From Symbiodinium natans (lineage: Eukaryota; Sar; Dinophyceae; Suessiales; Symbiodiniaceae): 64,000 bases of DNA. The DNA lies in assembly GCA_905221605.1 (NCBI GenBank), contig CAJNDS010002092.1, positions 624,059-688,058 of the forward strand, given 5' to 3'. The notes beneath the pieces are model-generated. The model made no database searches. It was not told the DNA's origin and saw only the letters and a list, made by a program, of their open reading frames with translations. This document shows positions 41,451-54,600 of the stretch, piece by piece. The first letter of the stretch is position 1, and every line of letters starts with the position of its first letter. The position numbers and the translations under genes are program-made.

Positions 41451-41574
41451 GAACCTGACATTCCTGATATTCGTCAAAAAGACCTGCAAGCTTTATGCCT
41501 TAAAGACGGTCCCAAGACAGTTGACTGCGATTTGGGGCGTTTGTTCAGACCCCCAAACCATCCGCAACAGCTTC
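41451..41574 (+). CDS. Candidate exon, product unknown
   Basis: AG|GAA, phase 0, reading EPDIPDIRQKDLQALCLKDG then PKTVDCDLGRLFRPPNH. Long and protein-like with no repeat content. Possible donors are GC at 41490 (phase 0) or GT at 41575 (phase 1). Use of the first would join it in phase to the 42184 exon. Confidence 0.45.
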
Positions 41575-41879
41575 GTGGACCGACTTGGACTTCCTTGTGA
41601 AGTGTCGCAGAGCGCCCGCAGCTAGCTAGAAACTCCGTAATGCGGGGGACTTGGAGGCTTGCAACCGACGCCGAAACCCCAGATGCGAATCCCTAAGGTC
41701 ACTTTAAACCTTGAACCTTCAAAACAAAACCTAAACTCTAAGCCCCACTTAACCTGTAGAGTCCCGAGCCCCTGACTTTGACCCCAGGTACAATGCCGGC
41801 ATGAATGCTTGTGCACGAGGACTGCAGGTCCGGGGCTGGCGTGGGGCGGTGTACTGTAGAGGCGCAACCCAGGATTTAG

Positions 41880-41996
41880 CTAGGACCCAGAAAAGGTTCT
41901 TTTTCCCCTCTGTTTAAGGGTCTAGGTTCCCTTGTAAGCCGCTTTTGACCAAGAAGGCACCACTTTTTATTCCGAGCTTACGCTTGGGTCTAGTTA
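41880..41996. mobile_element. MITE family B-like element
   Basis: AGGACCCAGAAAAGGTTCTT through TTCCCTTGTAAGCCGCTTTT to the right-hand GGTCTAG; decayed. Confidence 0.5.
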
Positions 41997-42064
41997 GGGT
42001 TAGGGTTTTGTCAGAGGTGTTGTGTCTTTAGAGGTTTAGGGGTTTGGAGGTTAAGGCTTCTAGA

Positions 42065-42183
42065 GGTCGTGGTAGCCCAGTGGTACACTTACCTTGTTTT
42101 TTTCTGTTTATAGTTTCCCTTATAAAATAACCAACCCAAAAAAGGGTGCCCTTATCATAATATGGTTACGGGGCTACCATGAG
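42065..42183. mobile_element. MITE family B abutting an exon
   Basis: TIRs GTGGTAGCCCAGTGGTACAC and GTTACGGGGCTACCATGAG. The terminal AG is directly followed by the coding exon at 42184. Confidence 0.85.
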
Positions 42184-42271
42184 GTTCAGGGTCAGACGCA
42201 GATGGTTCGCAGCCTGGGAGAGGAAACGGAGCGGAGGACCAGTGAGCCGCCTAAGGACTATGTGTGGTGGC
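42184..42271 (+). CDS. Probable N-terminal exon of the PPR gene
   Basis: AG|GTT, phase 0, reading VQGQTQMVRSLGEETERRTS then EPPKDYVWW plus one base, ending at a GC donor (42272) in phase 1. The first long-chain PPR exon (42558) enters in phase 1, so the two join as VWWR|KQWQ. Not PPR-like itself; it would be the leader region. Confidence 0.55.
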
Positions 42272-42295
42272 GCCTCAACCTTAAACCGTAGACCG

Positions 42296-42551
42296 CAAAA
42301 CCCTAATACCCTAATACCCTAACACCCTAAAACCCTAAAACCCTAAAACCCTAAAACCCTAAAACCCTAAAACCCTAAAACCCTAAAACCCTAAAGCCCT
42401 AAAGCCCTAACACCCTAAAACCCCAAAACCCCAAAACCCTAAAACCCTAAAACCCTAAAACCCTAAAACCCTAAAACCCTAAAACCCTAAAACCCTAAGC
42501 CCTAAAAGCCCTAAAACCCTAAAACCCTAAACCCCTAAACCCTAAACCCTG
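42296..42551. repeat. CCCTAAAA array (~255 bp)
   Basis: C-strand eight-base CCCTAAAA units (TTTTAGGG register), ending 7 bases before the exon at 42558. Confidence 0.95.
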
Positions 42552-42557
42552 CCCCAG

Positions 42558-42640
42558 GAAAGCAGTGGCAGCTCTCGCTGATCTTGCTGCAGACGATCGA
42601 CCGTAAGTCCATCTTGAGCAACACCATCTCCTACAACACA
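42558..42640 (+). CDS. PPR core exon 1
   Basis: Phase 1, reading KQWQLSLILLQTIDRKSILS then NTISYNT. Ends ACA|GT, phase 0. Contains helix A and most of helix B of one unit. Confidence 0.85.
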
Positions 42641-45600
42641 GTGCCTTCCCACGCAGACCATGTTTAGGGCTCAGGCCAGGGTTTGGGGTTTAGGGTTTAG
42701 GGTTTAGGGTTTAGGGTTTAGGGTTTAGGGTTTAGGGTTTAGGGTTTAGGGTTTAGGGTTACTGTCTAGGGTTTAGGGTTTAGGGTTTTAGGATGTAAGT
42801 TTTAGGGTTTAGGGTTTTAGGATTTAAGTTTTAGGGTTTAGGGTTTTAGGATGTAGCCCCAGGGCCAAGCCTTCCCTAATGAGAGTTCAGGCTTGAGGGC
42901 TTAAGGTTTCTGGCCCCCCCCCCCCCCTCCCCTCCCCCTTCGCCCCCTCTTCCCGTTTTTGGAACGAAGGTTCCCTTCTACACCCGCCGGTGAAGAAAGA
43001 GCGCTGAATATTTTACAACTCCCACTTACTGCTGGCTAGCACCTAGAATTCCATTCCCCGAGCCCCCGAAGTTTCAGCCCGCCAAGGAGATTCAGAGTTT
43101 AGGGTTGAGGGGGTTCACAGATCTTCGTGGGTCTAGGGGATTTTGGGTTAAGGGGAGGCTTGAACCCTAAACCCTAAGCCCTAAGCCCTAAGCCCTAAGC
43201 CCTAAACCCTAAACCCTAAACCCTAAACCCTAAACCCTAAACCCTAAACCCTAAGCCCTAAACCCTAAACCCTAAACCCTAAACCCTAAACCCTAAACCC
43301 TTGGTGTTGGCTTAGGGGAGTTTAGGAAAGAAGGCCATCAGTGCATGCGAGCGCGCCGGCCGCTGGGACTCGGCCTTGGCGCTTCTTGCTTCTTGACAGC
43401 GTTCTTGTGGCTTACGCGGAATCTAGCAGGGTTTAGGGTTTAGGGTTTAGGGTTTAGGGTTTAGGGTTTAGGGTTTAGGGTTTTGGGGTTTTGGGGTTTA
43501 GGGTTGGCTTACGTAATCTACTATTTGCTTAAACTGTCATTCCTTATAAGAGGAAAATCGGATAATTAGGGATGATTATCTTATTTTTTTGGGGGGTTCT
43601 TAAGCAAATGGTAGAAATGCATGGGCGCTTGCATTGGCAGGGAGGTTCTCTGAAGTATGGACCATCTTTGCGTACCATTAAAGTCAAAAGAAGGCTCCGT
43701 ATAGCAGGAACCCCACAAGGGATCATGATTGACAGAAGCCCCCACGTGTCCATGCAAGCAAGTGTATACACACATGTAGCAACAGCAAGTGTACAACAAA
43801 CATGTGAATTCAACCCCCCTCTCTCTCTCTCTCTTTCATTCTAGGTGTTATACCAACCCTTGGCCTATTCAATGAGAAGAGTTGTTTGGGTAGTTTACCA
43901 GGATGGGCTATTAGGCCCTATCATTCCCAGATATCAACTCTATAAAGGGCCTCTTTAAGAGGTTATCGGGGGGCCCTATCATCCCCATAATTAACTCCAT
44001 AAAGGGCCTCTTGAAGAGGTTGTAGGGTTTAGGGTTTAGGGTTAGAGGCTCTAGCCCGTCCTGGTACACTTTCTCTCCCCGGGAGAAGCCTGGACTAACG
44101 CCTTCCCGAAGGTCCATCCGCCACCTCTGGAGAGTCTTAAGGTGGGCTTGTGTCCACCTAAGGGTTAGGGTTTAGGGTTTGGGGTTTCGGGTTTAGGGTT
44201 TAGGGTTTGGGGTTTAGGGTTTAGGGTTTAGGGTTTAGACCCTGATCTTTTGAGACCTCCAACCTTGGTAGTACCCCTTTTTTGGGGTTCTCGTTCCCAA
44301 ACATCGCCAACCCAAAAAGGGTACCGTTGTTATAAGATGGTTCCTAGGCGACCAAGAAAGCTTGAACCTTACACCCCGAATCCTGAACCCTAAGCCCTAA
44401 GCCCTAAGCCCTAAGCCCTCAGCCCTACGCCCTAAACCCTAAACCCTAAACCCTAAACCCTAAACCCTAAACCCTAAACCCTAAACCGCAAGGTCTTGGC
44501 CGCAGGGCACTCTGTGGAGTGTGACGTGATTACATACAACACGGCCCTCAGCAGCTGCGAGAAAGGCGCAGTGGGAAGTTGTCGACCTGACTGAGAAGTT
44601 CAGAGGATTTTAGGGCTTATGGGGTTTAGGGTTGAGGGTATTTTAGATGTTTTCTGGGGTAGACCTGACTGAGAAGTTCAGAGGATTTTAGGGTTTATAG
44701 GGTTTAGGGTTGAGGGTATTTTAGATGTTTTCTGGGGGGCCGCCAGCTGGCTCTTTCAACTTCTCGCCCCAAAGCCTAACACCTACATGGGGGTTTACGA
44801 AAATATGGGTCCGCAGATAGTAGGATTTCCTTATAATCCGGACCCCAACAAGGCGCCCCTTTTCGGAAACAACCATATAGACCCGAAACCTTTCAGAAAA
44901 CCCTAAACCCTAAACCCTAAACCCTAAACCCTAAACCCTAAACCCTAAACCCTAAACCCTAAACCCTAAACCCTAAACCCTAAACCCTAAACATAGCCCG
45001 CAGTAGGCTCCCAGTGGCAGCGCGCTTTGCAGCTACTCTGCGAGTTCCCCACCTTGGCATTGCAACCTGACCTGGTCACCTACAACAGCACGCTTCCTGG
45101 CTCTGGCTTCGGATTCTCCCCTTTCTAGGAGCTACCCTAGGCCCGAAACTCTCCCTAAACCCTAAACCCTAAACCCTAAACCCTAAACCCTAAACCCTAA
45201 ACCCTAAACCCTAAACCCTAAACCCTAAACCCTAAACCCTAAACCCTAAACCCTAAACCCTGAACCCTAAACCCTAAACCCTAACATCCTACGCGTGTGG
45301 TGATTCTGGAACCGTGCAGGCTGGGGATTGCATGCTCGTCCCTCCACACATCCTAACCAGCCCCGGGGGCCCATTTGTTGTGCCATCATACAACTATCTT
45401 AGGGGAGTTATATGAAGCAGGGTTTATATTACTGTTCTTGGTGAGTGTATATAAGGTTCCTTTTGAATTTTGGTGAGTGTATGTACCTGGTGTCCTTTTG
45501 GGGGTACAAGAAATATATACCCTACTTCATATGAGCCCTTAATATGGTCCGTTACCTCCCTCAAAGGGTTCTGATGTATGGGTGCTTGGGTTGTATAGGG

Positions 45601-48600
45601 TATAGAAGGGGTCCCTTTCTAAGGGCCCATACTCAGGGACCGTGTAACTACCCCAAGAAACTAGGCCTAATTACTTTGGGATTTGGGGTTTGGGCTCTTG
45701 GGTTTTGGGGGCTTTAGGGTGTATGGGTGCCCAATTGCGGAATAGTGGTGCAATCGAACCACAGAATCACAGTTGTGCTGTTTACACTCAGTGCGGGGTT
45801 TTGAGGTTCATCCGCCCCCCTCATTCCAAGTTGAAGCCGTCATTCGAAGCCCCAAACCCCACACCGCAAAAGTCGTAACTTTGAAGCCCTAACCCCATAT
45901 TTAACCCTAAACCCTAAACCCTAAAACTTTAATCCCCCTGCCCCTGAACCCGAAATCCCGAGGATCAGTGCCCTCTCCGGAACGGATCGCTGGGAGGCCG
46001 CCATCAGCTTCCTGGAACAGATGCAAAGCAGGTGGGCTTGTTTGTTTTGGGGTTTTGGGAGCCTTTGGGGTGAGGGTTTAGGGTTTAGGGTTTAGGGTTT
46101 AGGGTTTAGGGTTTAGGGTTTAGGGTTTAGGGTTTAGGGTTTAGGGTTTAGGGTTTAGGGTTTAGGGTTTAGGGTTTAGGGTTTAGGGTTTAGGGTTTAG
46201 GGTAGCCCCTCTCCCTGCCCAGGTTACCCGGGATCCTAGGTCATGGCCTGTTCGGCGCCGCCTTCAGGCAGGTTACTTGCGACGTGGTGACCTACACCGC
46301 GCTGATCAGCTTGTGCGAGAAAGGCCGGCTTGTAATAGGGTTTAGGGTTTGGGGTTTGGGGTTTAGGTTTTAGGGTTTAGGGTTTAGGGTTTAGGGTTTA
46401 TTTAGGGGGCTGAGGGTGTACGCAGAATAGCTTAATAAACCCTTCATAGCCTGATTTATTGGGCATCACTGCGTTTTGAGAACAGTCCACTCTGTCATTC
46501 TAAGTAGAGTTTATGGCCATAGAGGGGTTTGGGGCACCCTGTTTGTGCTGTTGCTGTGTGAGCTCTTGTCAACGTCAGGTTGTCCAAATTGAGGGAAAGG
46601 CAACCATCACTGGGGCTTATAAGCAGAGCATCTGCAGAACATAAGTGTGACAATTTTTTCGGACTTACCCTACATAAAGCTGCCCATGAACCTTCAACAA
46701 CTCCCTCAGCCCTCTCCCAATTAACTGACCTCGCAGTATGGTAATCCGGTACGAGCGTTTCCCAAAATAGGGGTCCTGTGCATATACCCCAATGTGCCTG
46801 TATCCTTGCTGTAGGAACCCCTGCAAATGGGTGGCCCTACAGGTTCTGGCATCAAGGACCCTGATAAGGGACCATAGGCGTTCTTTGGGGGTGATTTGGG
46901 GGCTACTTAGGTAAAAAGGGACGAAAAAGTATATAAAAAGGGGTTAAAAAGGGAAATAAGATTAAGGGTTTTCTTCTAGGGGTCCCTTAACATCAGGTGC
47001 GCACTGGCAGCTGGCGATTGCTTTGCTGACGCAGATGGCCGTGCTGCGCATCCAGAGCCACCTGCTGCAACTGCTCGCAGTTTGTGGTTGCACTCGAGGA
47101 GTCGTATATGGTCTACCACTACTTGAACTTTCAGGAATACGAGAAGACTTACAAGAAGGGTTATAACCCACCCCGCCCCCCGGCCCAAATGCTGTGAAAA
47201 GGCATAAGCCCTCACCCCAGCTATAACTATCAATCAACATTCAGGTAGACGCTGTGGCCAGGGGGATGTCATGTCATACAGATCCCAAAGGCAATGACCA
47301 TCATGCTGTTTAGACGCAAGACGAACCAATTGCGTGTATTCCATGGATTCAAGCTCTACGAAAAGTGGAGAACGGAGGGCGCGGCGCGCATATGCGACAA
47401 AGCTTACAGCGAAACAAGCCCATGAGCAGTCCTAGAGCAGAGTGCCCAGCTGCCCGGAAATGCCACGAAAAAGTTGCTCTCGGCATGGATTCAGGGCAAC
47501 CTTTCCGAGACTCAGTGGCTTGCTCTTGCCGGTTCTTAAAGTAGGGAATGAGGGAATGGGGTGCCCTGTATCCCCCTATATATGCCCTTTAAGGGATTAT
47601 GTAGGGTACCTGATTCCCCCCATTCCTTACAAAGAGCCAGGTGCTTCCTTGTGGATGGCGACCTATGATCCCCCCAGCAAACCCCTACGACCTTCTCTTC
47701 AGCAGCCCGAGCCCCGTGCCAATACCACGCAAAAGGGCCATCTCATCCAAGATCCTTTGCAACCTAAACTTAGGAGCCTCCGGCTCAGGCCGCCGACCCA
47801 AGAGGCCCTAAACCTCTCAACGCCCAAAGCTCAAATCCCCCCAACCCGAAGCCCTTAAAAACTCTGCAAGTTGTTTTGGGGGCAAGTGTCTTGGCCTGGC
47901 AGTGGGTGGGCTGGGGTGGGGGTGGGGGTTGGGGGGTGGGGGTGGGGGGTGGGGTTTGGGGGGTGGGGGGGGGTGGGGGTGGGGGGTGTGGGTGGGGTTG
48001 GGGGTGGTTGGGGGTGGGGGTTGGGGGTGGGGTGGGGTGGGGGTGGGTGGTGGGGGTGGGGTGGGGGTGGGGGTGGGGGTGTGGGGGTGGGGGTGGGGGT
48101 GGGGGTGGGGGTGGGGGTGGCCCCAGACCCCAGACCCCAAAAACCCTCAACATCCCTAAACCCCAGACCCTAAACCTTAAACCCTACAGCTGCAATCAAA
48201 ATAGATCTCGTCAACGCCGAGGCAATGTCCTGACACAAAATGCAACCATCAGTGCGCTGGCCACCTGGCTGTTCGGGTTTAGGGTTTAGGGTTTGGGGTT
48301 TAGGGTTTGGGGTTTAGGGTTTGGGGTTTAGGGTTTGGGGTTTAGGGTTTGGGATTGGGGTTTGGGGTTTAGGGTTTAGGGTCTGGGGTTTAGGGTTTGA
48401 TTTGGGGTTTAGGGAGTGGCCACCTGGCTGTTTGGGAGATTTCTGGCTTACGTTTTGGAAGCTGCCTAAATTACACGGGCCCTTTTTCTGCACCCTAGAC
48501 TTCCATGGAGTACACTACAAAAAAAACTTCCCCCTTCCCCCTCCCCCCCCCCCCCTCCCCGCCCCAAACAAAAAGGAACAGGGAAAGAACACAAGACATC

Positions 48601-51600
48601 GCCCATATTGGGTTTAGGGTTTAGGGATTGTATAACAACATTCGAGTTCAACAACAATGGGATTGGGACAATCCACCAGAATGTCATTGTCAACGATGGA
48701 CTCGCCAACACCTGGTCTTCGAACAGTGGATGGACATGTTGCATCCCCAGCATCTTTCCTCAACTTATCTCAGCGACATCCTGCGAGTGGTACAATCTTG
48801 GCTTCAATAACATGGGTTGTTTAACGTACAGAAAGATGCGTGCGTTTCCTTTGTTACAATTCAATGGCGACAACATTCCCAGGCCTCTAAGAATGCCCTC
48901 AAATTCCGGGACGTTACTTTTCTGCGCAGCATTCTTGATGGCTTTTTTGTACATGGTCGAGATCATGCTATTATCCGTGCACATGTCTTCTGCCCGCAGT
49001 TTGCCTGGAACGTTTACAAGCGCACCTTTGGAGACACTGATGTGTATCAACGACTTTGCCTGACGTATTCTCAAGCTGCTGTTTTCCTTAAGCTTAGCGC
49101 CCGGAAGGCTTCCTTAAAAGATACAAGTGGGGTTACCGGTCACCTGATCCGAGCATCCCTATTGCGTACGTCCTGTTCAAGCAGAAGAAATCTTTTCGGG
49201 CTGCTGGAGGTTTCCTCAGGAGCCCCTTTAGACCAAGAAAGTGGCACACTTTGTCATTCCTAAGGTTTCTCTTGACTCTCAAGGAAGAAGGATGTCCAGG
49301 CTTTCTAGATGTCGGGGCACTCTTTGGTCGAGTTGAGGGTTTAGGGTTGAGGGGGACTAGGGGCGGGATCCTTACATCTAATGGTCCTCCTTCTAAAACC
49401 CTAAACGCGAATACGGCCTGAACTCCAAACCCGACGCCCTAAACCCTAAACCCTAAACCCTAAACCCTAAACCCTAAACACTAAACCCTAAATCCTAAAC
49501 CCTAAACCCTAAACCCTAAGCCCCAAACCCTGAACCCTAAACCCTAAACCCAGAACCTTTGGGCCCGCAGTGCTTGAAATCTGCTTGTATGGGTGAGAGC
49601 TTGTGCCCAGCCTGTGTCGAGGGTTGGGAGCTGTAAGGGCCGAAGGGTTTGGGGTTTGGGCTTTGGGGTTTGGGGTTTAGGGTTTAGGTTTAGGGTTTAG
49701 GGTTTAGGGTTTAGGGTTTAGGGCTTAGGGCTTAGGGCTTAGGGCTTGTGGCGTAAGAGCCGCGGCAACGCACAGGGCTTCGCAGAAGGCCCTGCGCACT
49801 AGAAACCGAACCACCCCCAAGAACTCAATAGCAGCGCGGAAGAGTACCCGCGAAGCCTCTATCCTAAACCCTACGAAGCCCTGTTAACGCTACGTAAGCA
49901 CGGAAGGCCCTGAAACCCCCTAAGCCCGAAAAGTCCGAAACACCCTTATATAAAACCTCAAACCCAAGCCCTGTGCCCTGCCTAGAATAAGCCTCAGGCC
50001 AGAGGGCAGCAGTGGCGCGAAGCTTTGAGGTGCTGATTGCAATGATTATTACTATTACAGTATTAAGTATGGTGCATACTATTTTGTCTTATTATTGCTT
50101 CCTTTTTCAGTTAGAATTATTATTATTGACTATGGTGTATATTTATTTTTTCTTATTTTGCTTCCTTTTTCGAGAGGATGGCGGGTTTAGGGTTTTGGGG
50201 GTGGGTGTGGGCGGGTGGGTTGAGGTTGTCATTTGGTTGCTAAACGTCTTTAGGGGCGTCTTCGGGCTTGGGGTTTAGGGGTTTCGGGCTTGGGTTCTTT
50301 GGGCAGAAAGGGACGCTGTGGGGCCCAGTTGTCCTCTCCTTTTTGGGGGCTTGGGTGGTTTAATTAGGTTTGAGTTGTTTGCTGTATTTTGCGAGCTTAT
50401 CAGTTGTTTGACGTGCAGGGCTTCAGGAAACCTTCATAGGCTTGTAGGGCCGCAACTGTTCCACTGTTCTTGCCCCTCAACCCTAAAACCTCAACCCTAA
50501 ACCCTACAGCCTTAACCCTGAACCCTACACCCCAAACCCTGAACCCTGAACCCTAAACCCTAAACCCTAAACCCTAAACCCTAAACCCTAAACCCTAAAC
50601 CCTAAACCCCGAACTCACCATTCCCTAGACAAAGCCGATGCTTGAAAGCCTTCGAGGCTCTTCGAGCGGCTCAGGGGCACCACGGCCGGGGTCAGTGAAC
50701 TCTCCTATGGTGCTGCCTTGAGTGCGTGCGAGAAGGCCCCTAAACCCTAAACCCTAAACCCTAGACCCTAAACCCTAAACCCTAAACCCTAAACCCTAAA
50801 CCCTAAACCCTAAACCCTAAACCCTAAACCCTAAACCCTAAACCCTACACCCTACACCCTACACCCTAAACCCTAAACCCTAAACCCTAAACCCTAAACT
50901 AAGTGAGGGGTCGCTTCCGTCGAGCGACAGACCCCGAACGCTCGGCCGAGGGCCTTACAGCCCGAGCGCCCAAGCGAAAAGAGAAACGGAAAGGTGAGGG
51001 TTAAGCCTCACCGTCTGTCCTGGACAGGCCAACGGACATCGGCCTTTTTTACGACAACGTCAGTACTCGGCTAAGGGATGGCCGGCACCCAGACCACCTT
51101 TAGCTAAGTATAACCCCAAATCGTAACCCTTTGCCTCTGAGGTCGGTTCAGGGTTTTGGGTTCAGGGTTTGTCGGGCCCCCCCCCCCGGGGGCCCCCTGG
51201 TCCCTGGTAGCTGGATTCCTGGACCAGGAGGCTGGCGAGGGGTCCAGGCAGGCTGGTTGCTCAATTTCGTGATTTTGGGGGCTTTTTCACATTTCCAACC
51301 CCGGGCCAAGGGCCCCCGGGCCAAGGGCCCCCCGGGCCAAGGGCCCCCCGGGCCAAGGGCCCCCCGGGCCAAGGGCCCCCGGGCCAAGGGCCCCCCGGGC
51401 CAAGGGCAAGGGCTTCAGGGTCACGGGCCCGCCGGGCCAAGGGCCCCCCGGGCCAAGGGCCCCCCGGCCAAGGGCCCCCCGGGCCAAGGGCCCCCCGGGC
51501 CAAGGGCCCCCCGGGCCAAGGGCCCCCTGGCCAAGGGCCCCCCGGGCCAAGGGCCCCCCCACCCAAGGGGCCCCCGGGCCAAGGCCCCCGAGGCCAAGGG

Positions 51601-54600
51601 CCCCCCGGCCTGGGGGACCCTTGCCTTGGCGGGGACCCTTGGCGGGGACCCTTGCCCTTGGCCGGGGGGCCCTTGGCCCGGGGGGCCCTTGGCCCTTGGC
51701 CCGGGGGGCCCTTGGCCCTGGGGGCCCGGGGGGCCCTTGGCCCGGGGGCCTTTGGCCAAGGGCGCAGGCCAAGAACCCCCCAAGCCAAGGGAGCCAAGGA
51801 CTCAAGGACCGGCCAAGACCGTCAAGAACCCCCAACAATTCGTTTTCTTGGCCTTCCACCCTGCCAAGGGCCCCCCCAACCAGGGCTCGGCTAAGGGTCT
51901 AGGAAGCCCCCAAGAGGCGCCAAGAGCCACCAAAAGCTTCAAAAGCTTCAAAAGGCCCACTAAAAGAAGGGGGACCACAAGATTTGTCCGTGCCCACAAT
52001 GAGAATATTGAAAACATTGTTTTTAGCCCCTGCCCGCCTTTTAGTATTGAAATCGATGGCTCCCCCTAAATCAGCAAGGACCTCTACGGGCCCACGTGCC
52101 GAAGGCCCGAAAAGGACCGAAACTACCCCGAACCCCAGCCTAAACCCTGACACCGCAAAACCCTACGACGGCCTTCAAGCAAATAAGGGCCTCTACGGGC
52201 CCTAACGTGCCGAAGGCCCGAAAAGGGCCGAGGCTACCCCGAACCCCAGCTTAAACCCTAACACCGCAAAACCCTACGAAGGCCTTCAAGCCAAAAAGGG
52301 CCTCTACGGGCCCTAACTTGCCGAAGGCCCGAAAAGGGCCGAGGCTACCCCGAACCCGAGCTTAAACCCTAGCGATTGAAAGACTCATTGGCGAAAAATT
52401 CATTAATAGGTTCCCTGACCTTTAAATGAATAAAGCCTCTACGGCCCCTGACACGCCGAAGGTCCGAACAAGGCCCCGAGAGACCCCAAGAGCCACCAAA
52501 ATACTTCAAAAGGCTTCAAAAGGCCCCCTAAAAGAAGGGGGACCCCAGGATGCCCGTACCCGCAATGAAAAATGCGATTTTTTGGTAGTGAAATCGATGC
52601 TTAATTGAGGCCCTTAAAGAAGGGGAATCCAAAAGCAGACACAAAGGGTTTCCCTGACCTTCAAATAAATAAGGGCCTCTACGGGCCCTGACACGCCGAA
52701 GGCCCGAAAAGGGCCGAGGCTACCCCCAACCCCAGCTTAAACCCTAACAGCGCAACTTTAAAAACATCAAAGCAAGCATCAGAGCACAAGAAAGTAAATT
52801 CCATAAACCCTAAACCCTAATAGAGTATAGTTTGGGTGGCCGGGGTGGGTTGACGGGCAACGCGAGCGCGCGGCCCGGGGTGTTTCACACCCGAGCGCGC
52901 GCCCTCCCCTGACACACCCTAAACCCCAAACCCTAAACCCTAAAACCCTAAACCCTAGACCATCCTTGGGGGGCTCTCGGGGCTGCCTGGCTGATGCCCA
53001 CACCCTACAACAGTCAGTCTCAAGGGTTTGTTCAGTGTTTTGTTTCAAGGGTTTAGGGTTTAGGCTTTAGGGTTTAGGGTTTAGGGCTTAGGGTTTAGAA
53101 TTTGGGGACTGGCTGGCTCTTTGTAGGGAATGAGGGAATGAGGTACCTTATAGAATCCCTTAAAGGGCATACATAGGGCCCTAATGCCCTCGTCATTCCC
53201 CAGTAAGAAGCGGGGGGGGGGGGTAAATTTGAATCAGGGTTGGTATTGTTGCCGTTACAGCTTATGGGTGCCCTACATTGGTGGGTGGAGTGTTCGAGGC
53301 CTTAGGTTCTCAGGGTTTTGGGGGGGGTTACGGGCAGGGTATCCCCAAGAAGAGCTTGGGATGTTCCCCCTATACGAACAGTTGTTTATTCGTATTATTT
53401 TAAGGGGCTGCGCTTCTGGGCGGGCAGCGAAGGCAGAAGCTCTCCTTTTATGCTTTTAAAGGCTGCCGCCAACCGGGTCAGCTGTAGAACATAGCCGGAA
53501 CAGACGGGTGTGGCGGTGGGGTCTATAGTGTCAAGGCCATGACCTTTCAACCCTTTATAGGCCTTGAGCTCAAAGGCCTGGAAGCCTGAATGCCTTAATA
53601 CCCAAGCCGCAACCAAGTAAAATGGCCAAACAAATGCCTTAAAATCCGGGCTGCAACAACTTGTCTTTGGCAGGCCTCTCTCTGGCAACAGGCGTTGGGG
53701 CTTCTCTCCAACCTGGGCGAGGAGGGCCTGCCCAAAGCTTTGGTTTAGGGTTTAGGGTTTAGGGTTTAAGGGTTTAGAGTTTGGGGTTTAGGGTTTCGGG
53801 TTTTTCGGGTTTAGGAGCCCGACACCACACGCTGCGGTTTAGGGCTTAAGGGTTTTTGTAGGCTGTAGGGTCTGGCCAGAGTGCGCGAGTTCCCCTTCCC
53901 AACCGCTCCTTCCCTGAAGCTTTGGCCCTTAGGGTGAGAGCAAAAAGTGCCAATACTTGTTTAGGGTTTAATTAGCGTTTAGGGTTTAAGGTTTAGGTTT
54001 AATTTAATGGGCTCGGTAATGAAGGTTCAAGGTTGTCGTCGGGGAAGGAGCAGCTTGAAGCCAACATCATCGTCGTCAATTCCGCGATGAGTGCGCCTCG
54101 ACGTGGCAATTGTAGTTTTGCTTCAGGAGCCCGAAGCCCTGAACCCTAGACGCTACCTAACACCCTCTTTACCTGCAGTTTTATTAAGCATAGTTACGAC
54201 TAAACTGTAGGTAAATAGAGTCGCAGATAAATCCCAGACGCTAAACCCTAACCCCTAAACCCTAGACCCTGGACCCTAGACCCTAGACCCTAAACCCCTA
54301 AACCCTAAACCCCAGACGCGAACCCTAAGATCTCAGGCAAATTCCCTAAACCCTACCCCCAAAGCATCCCGAACTCTGGAACCCCCAAACCTAAACCCTA
54401 GGACCGGCTTTTTGTGGAGGCTTTCGGGGTTCTTAGATTTTCCATTCTGTGGCATGTAGGCCCCATGTAGGGTTTAGGGTTTAGGGTTTAGGGTTAGGGT
54501 TTAGGGTTAGGGTTTACGGTTTAGGGTTAAGGGTTAAGGGTTGAGGGTTTAGGGTTTAGGGCTAGGGTTTAGGGTTCTGTGGCATGTAGGGGACGGGTCC

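Noticed and set aside
46962-47240. Minus-strand 92-codon protein
   Set aside because: Antisense shadow of PPR core exon 7.
47785-48289. Glycine/tryptophan- and proline/histidine-rich proteins
   Set aside because: Direct translation of the GGGGGT minisatellite; frames exist on both strands.
51131-52069. 312-codon collagen-like Pro/Gly/Lys/Ala protein
   Set aside because: All frames on both strands are open across a GC-only repeat, so frame length carries no information.
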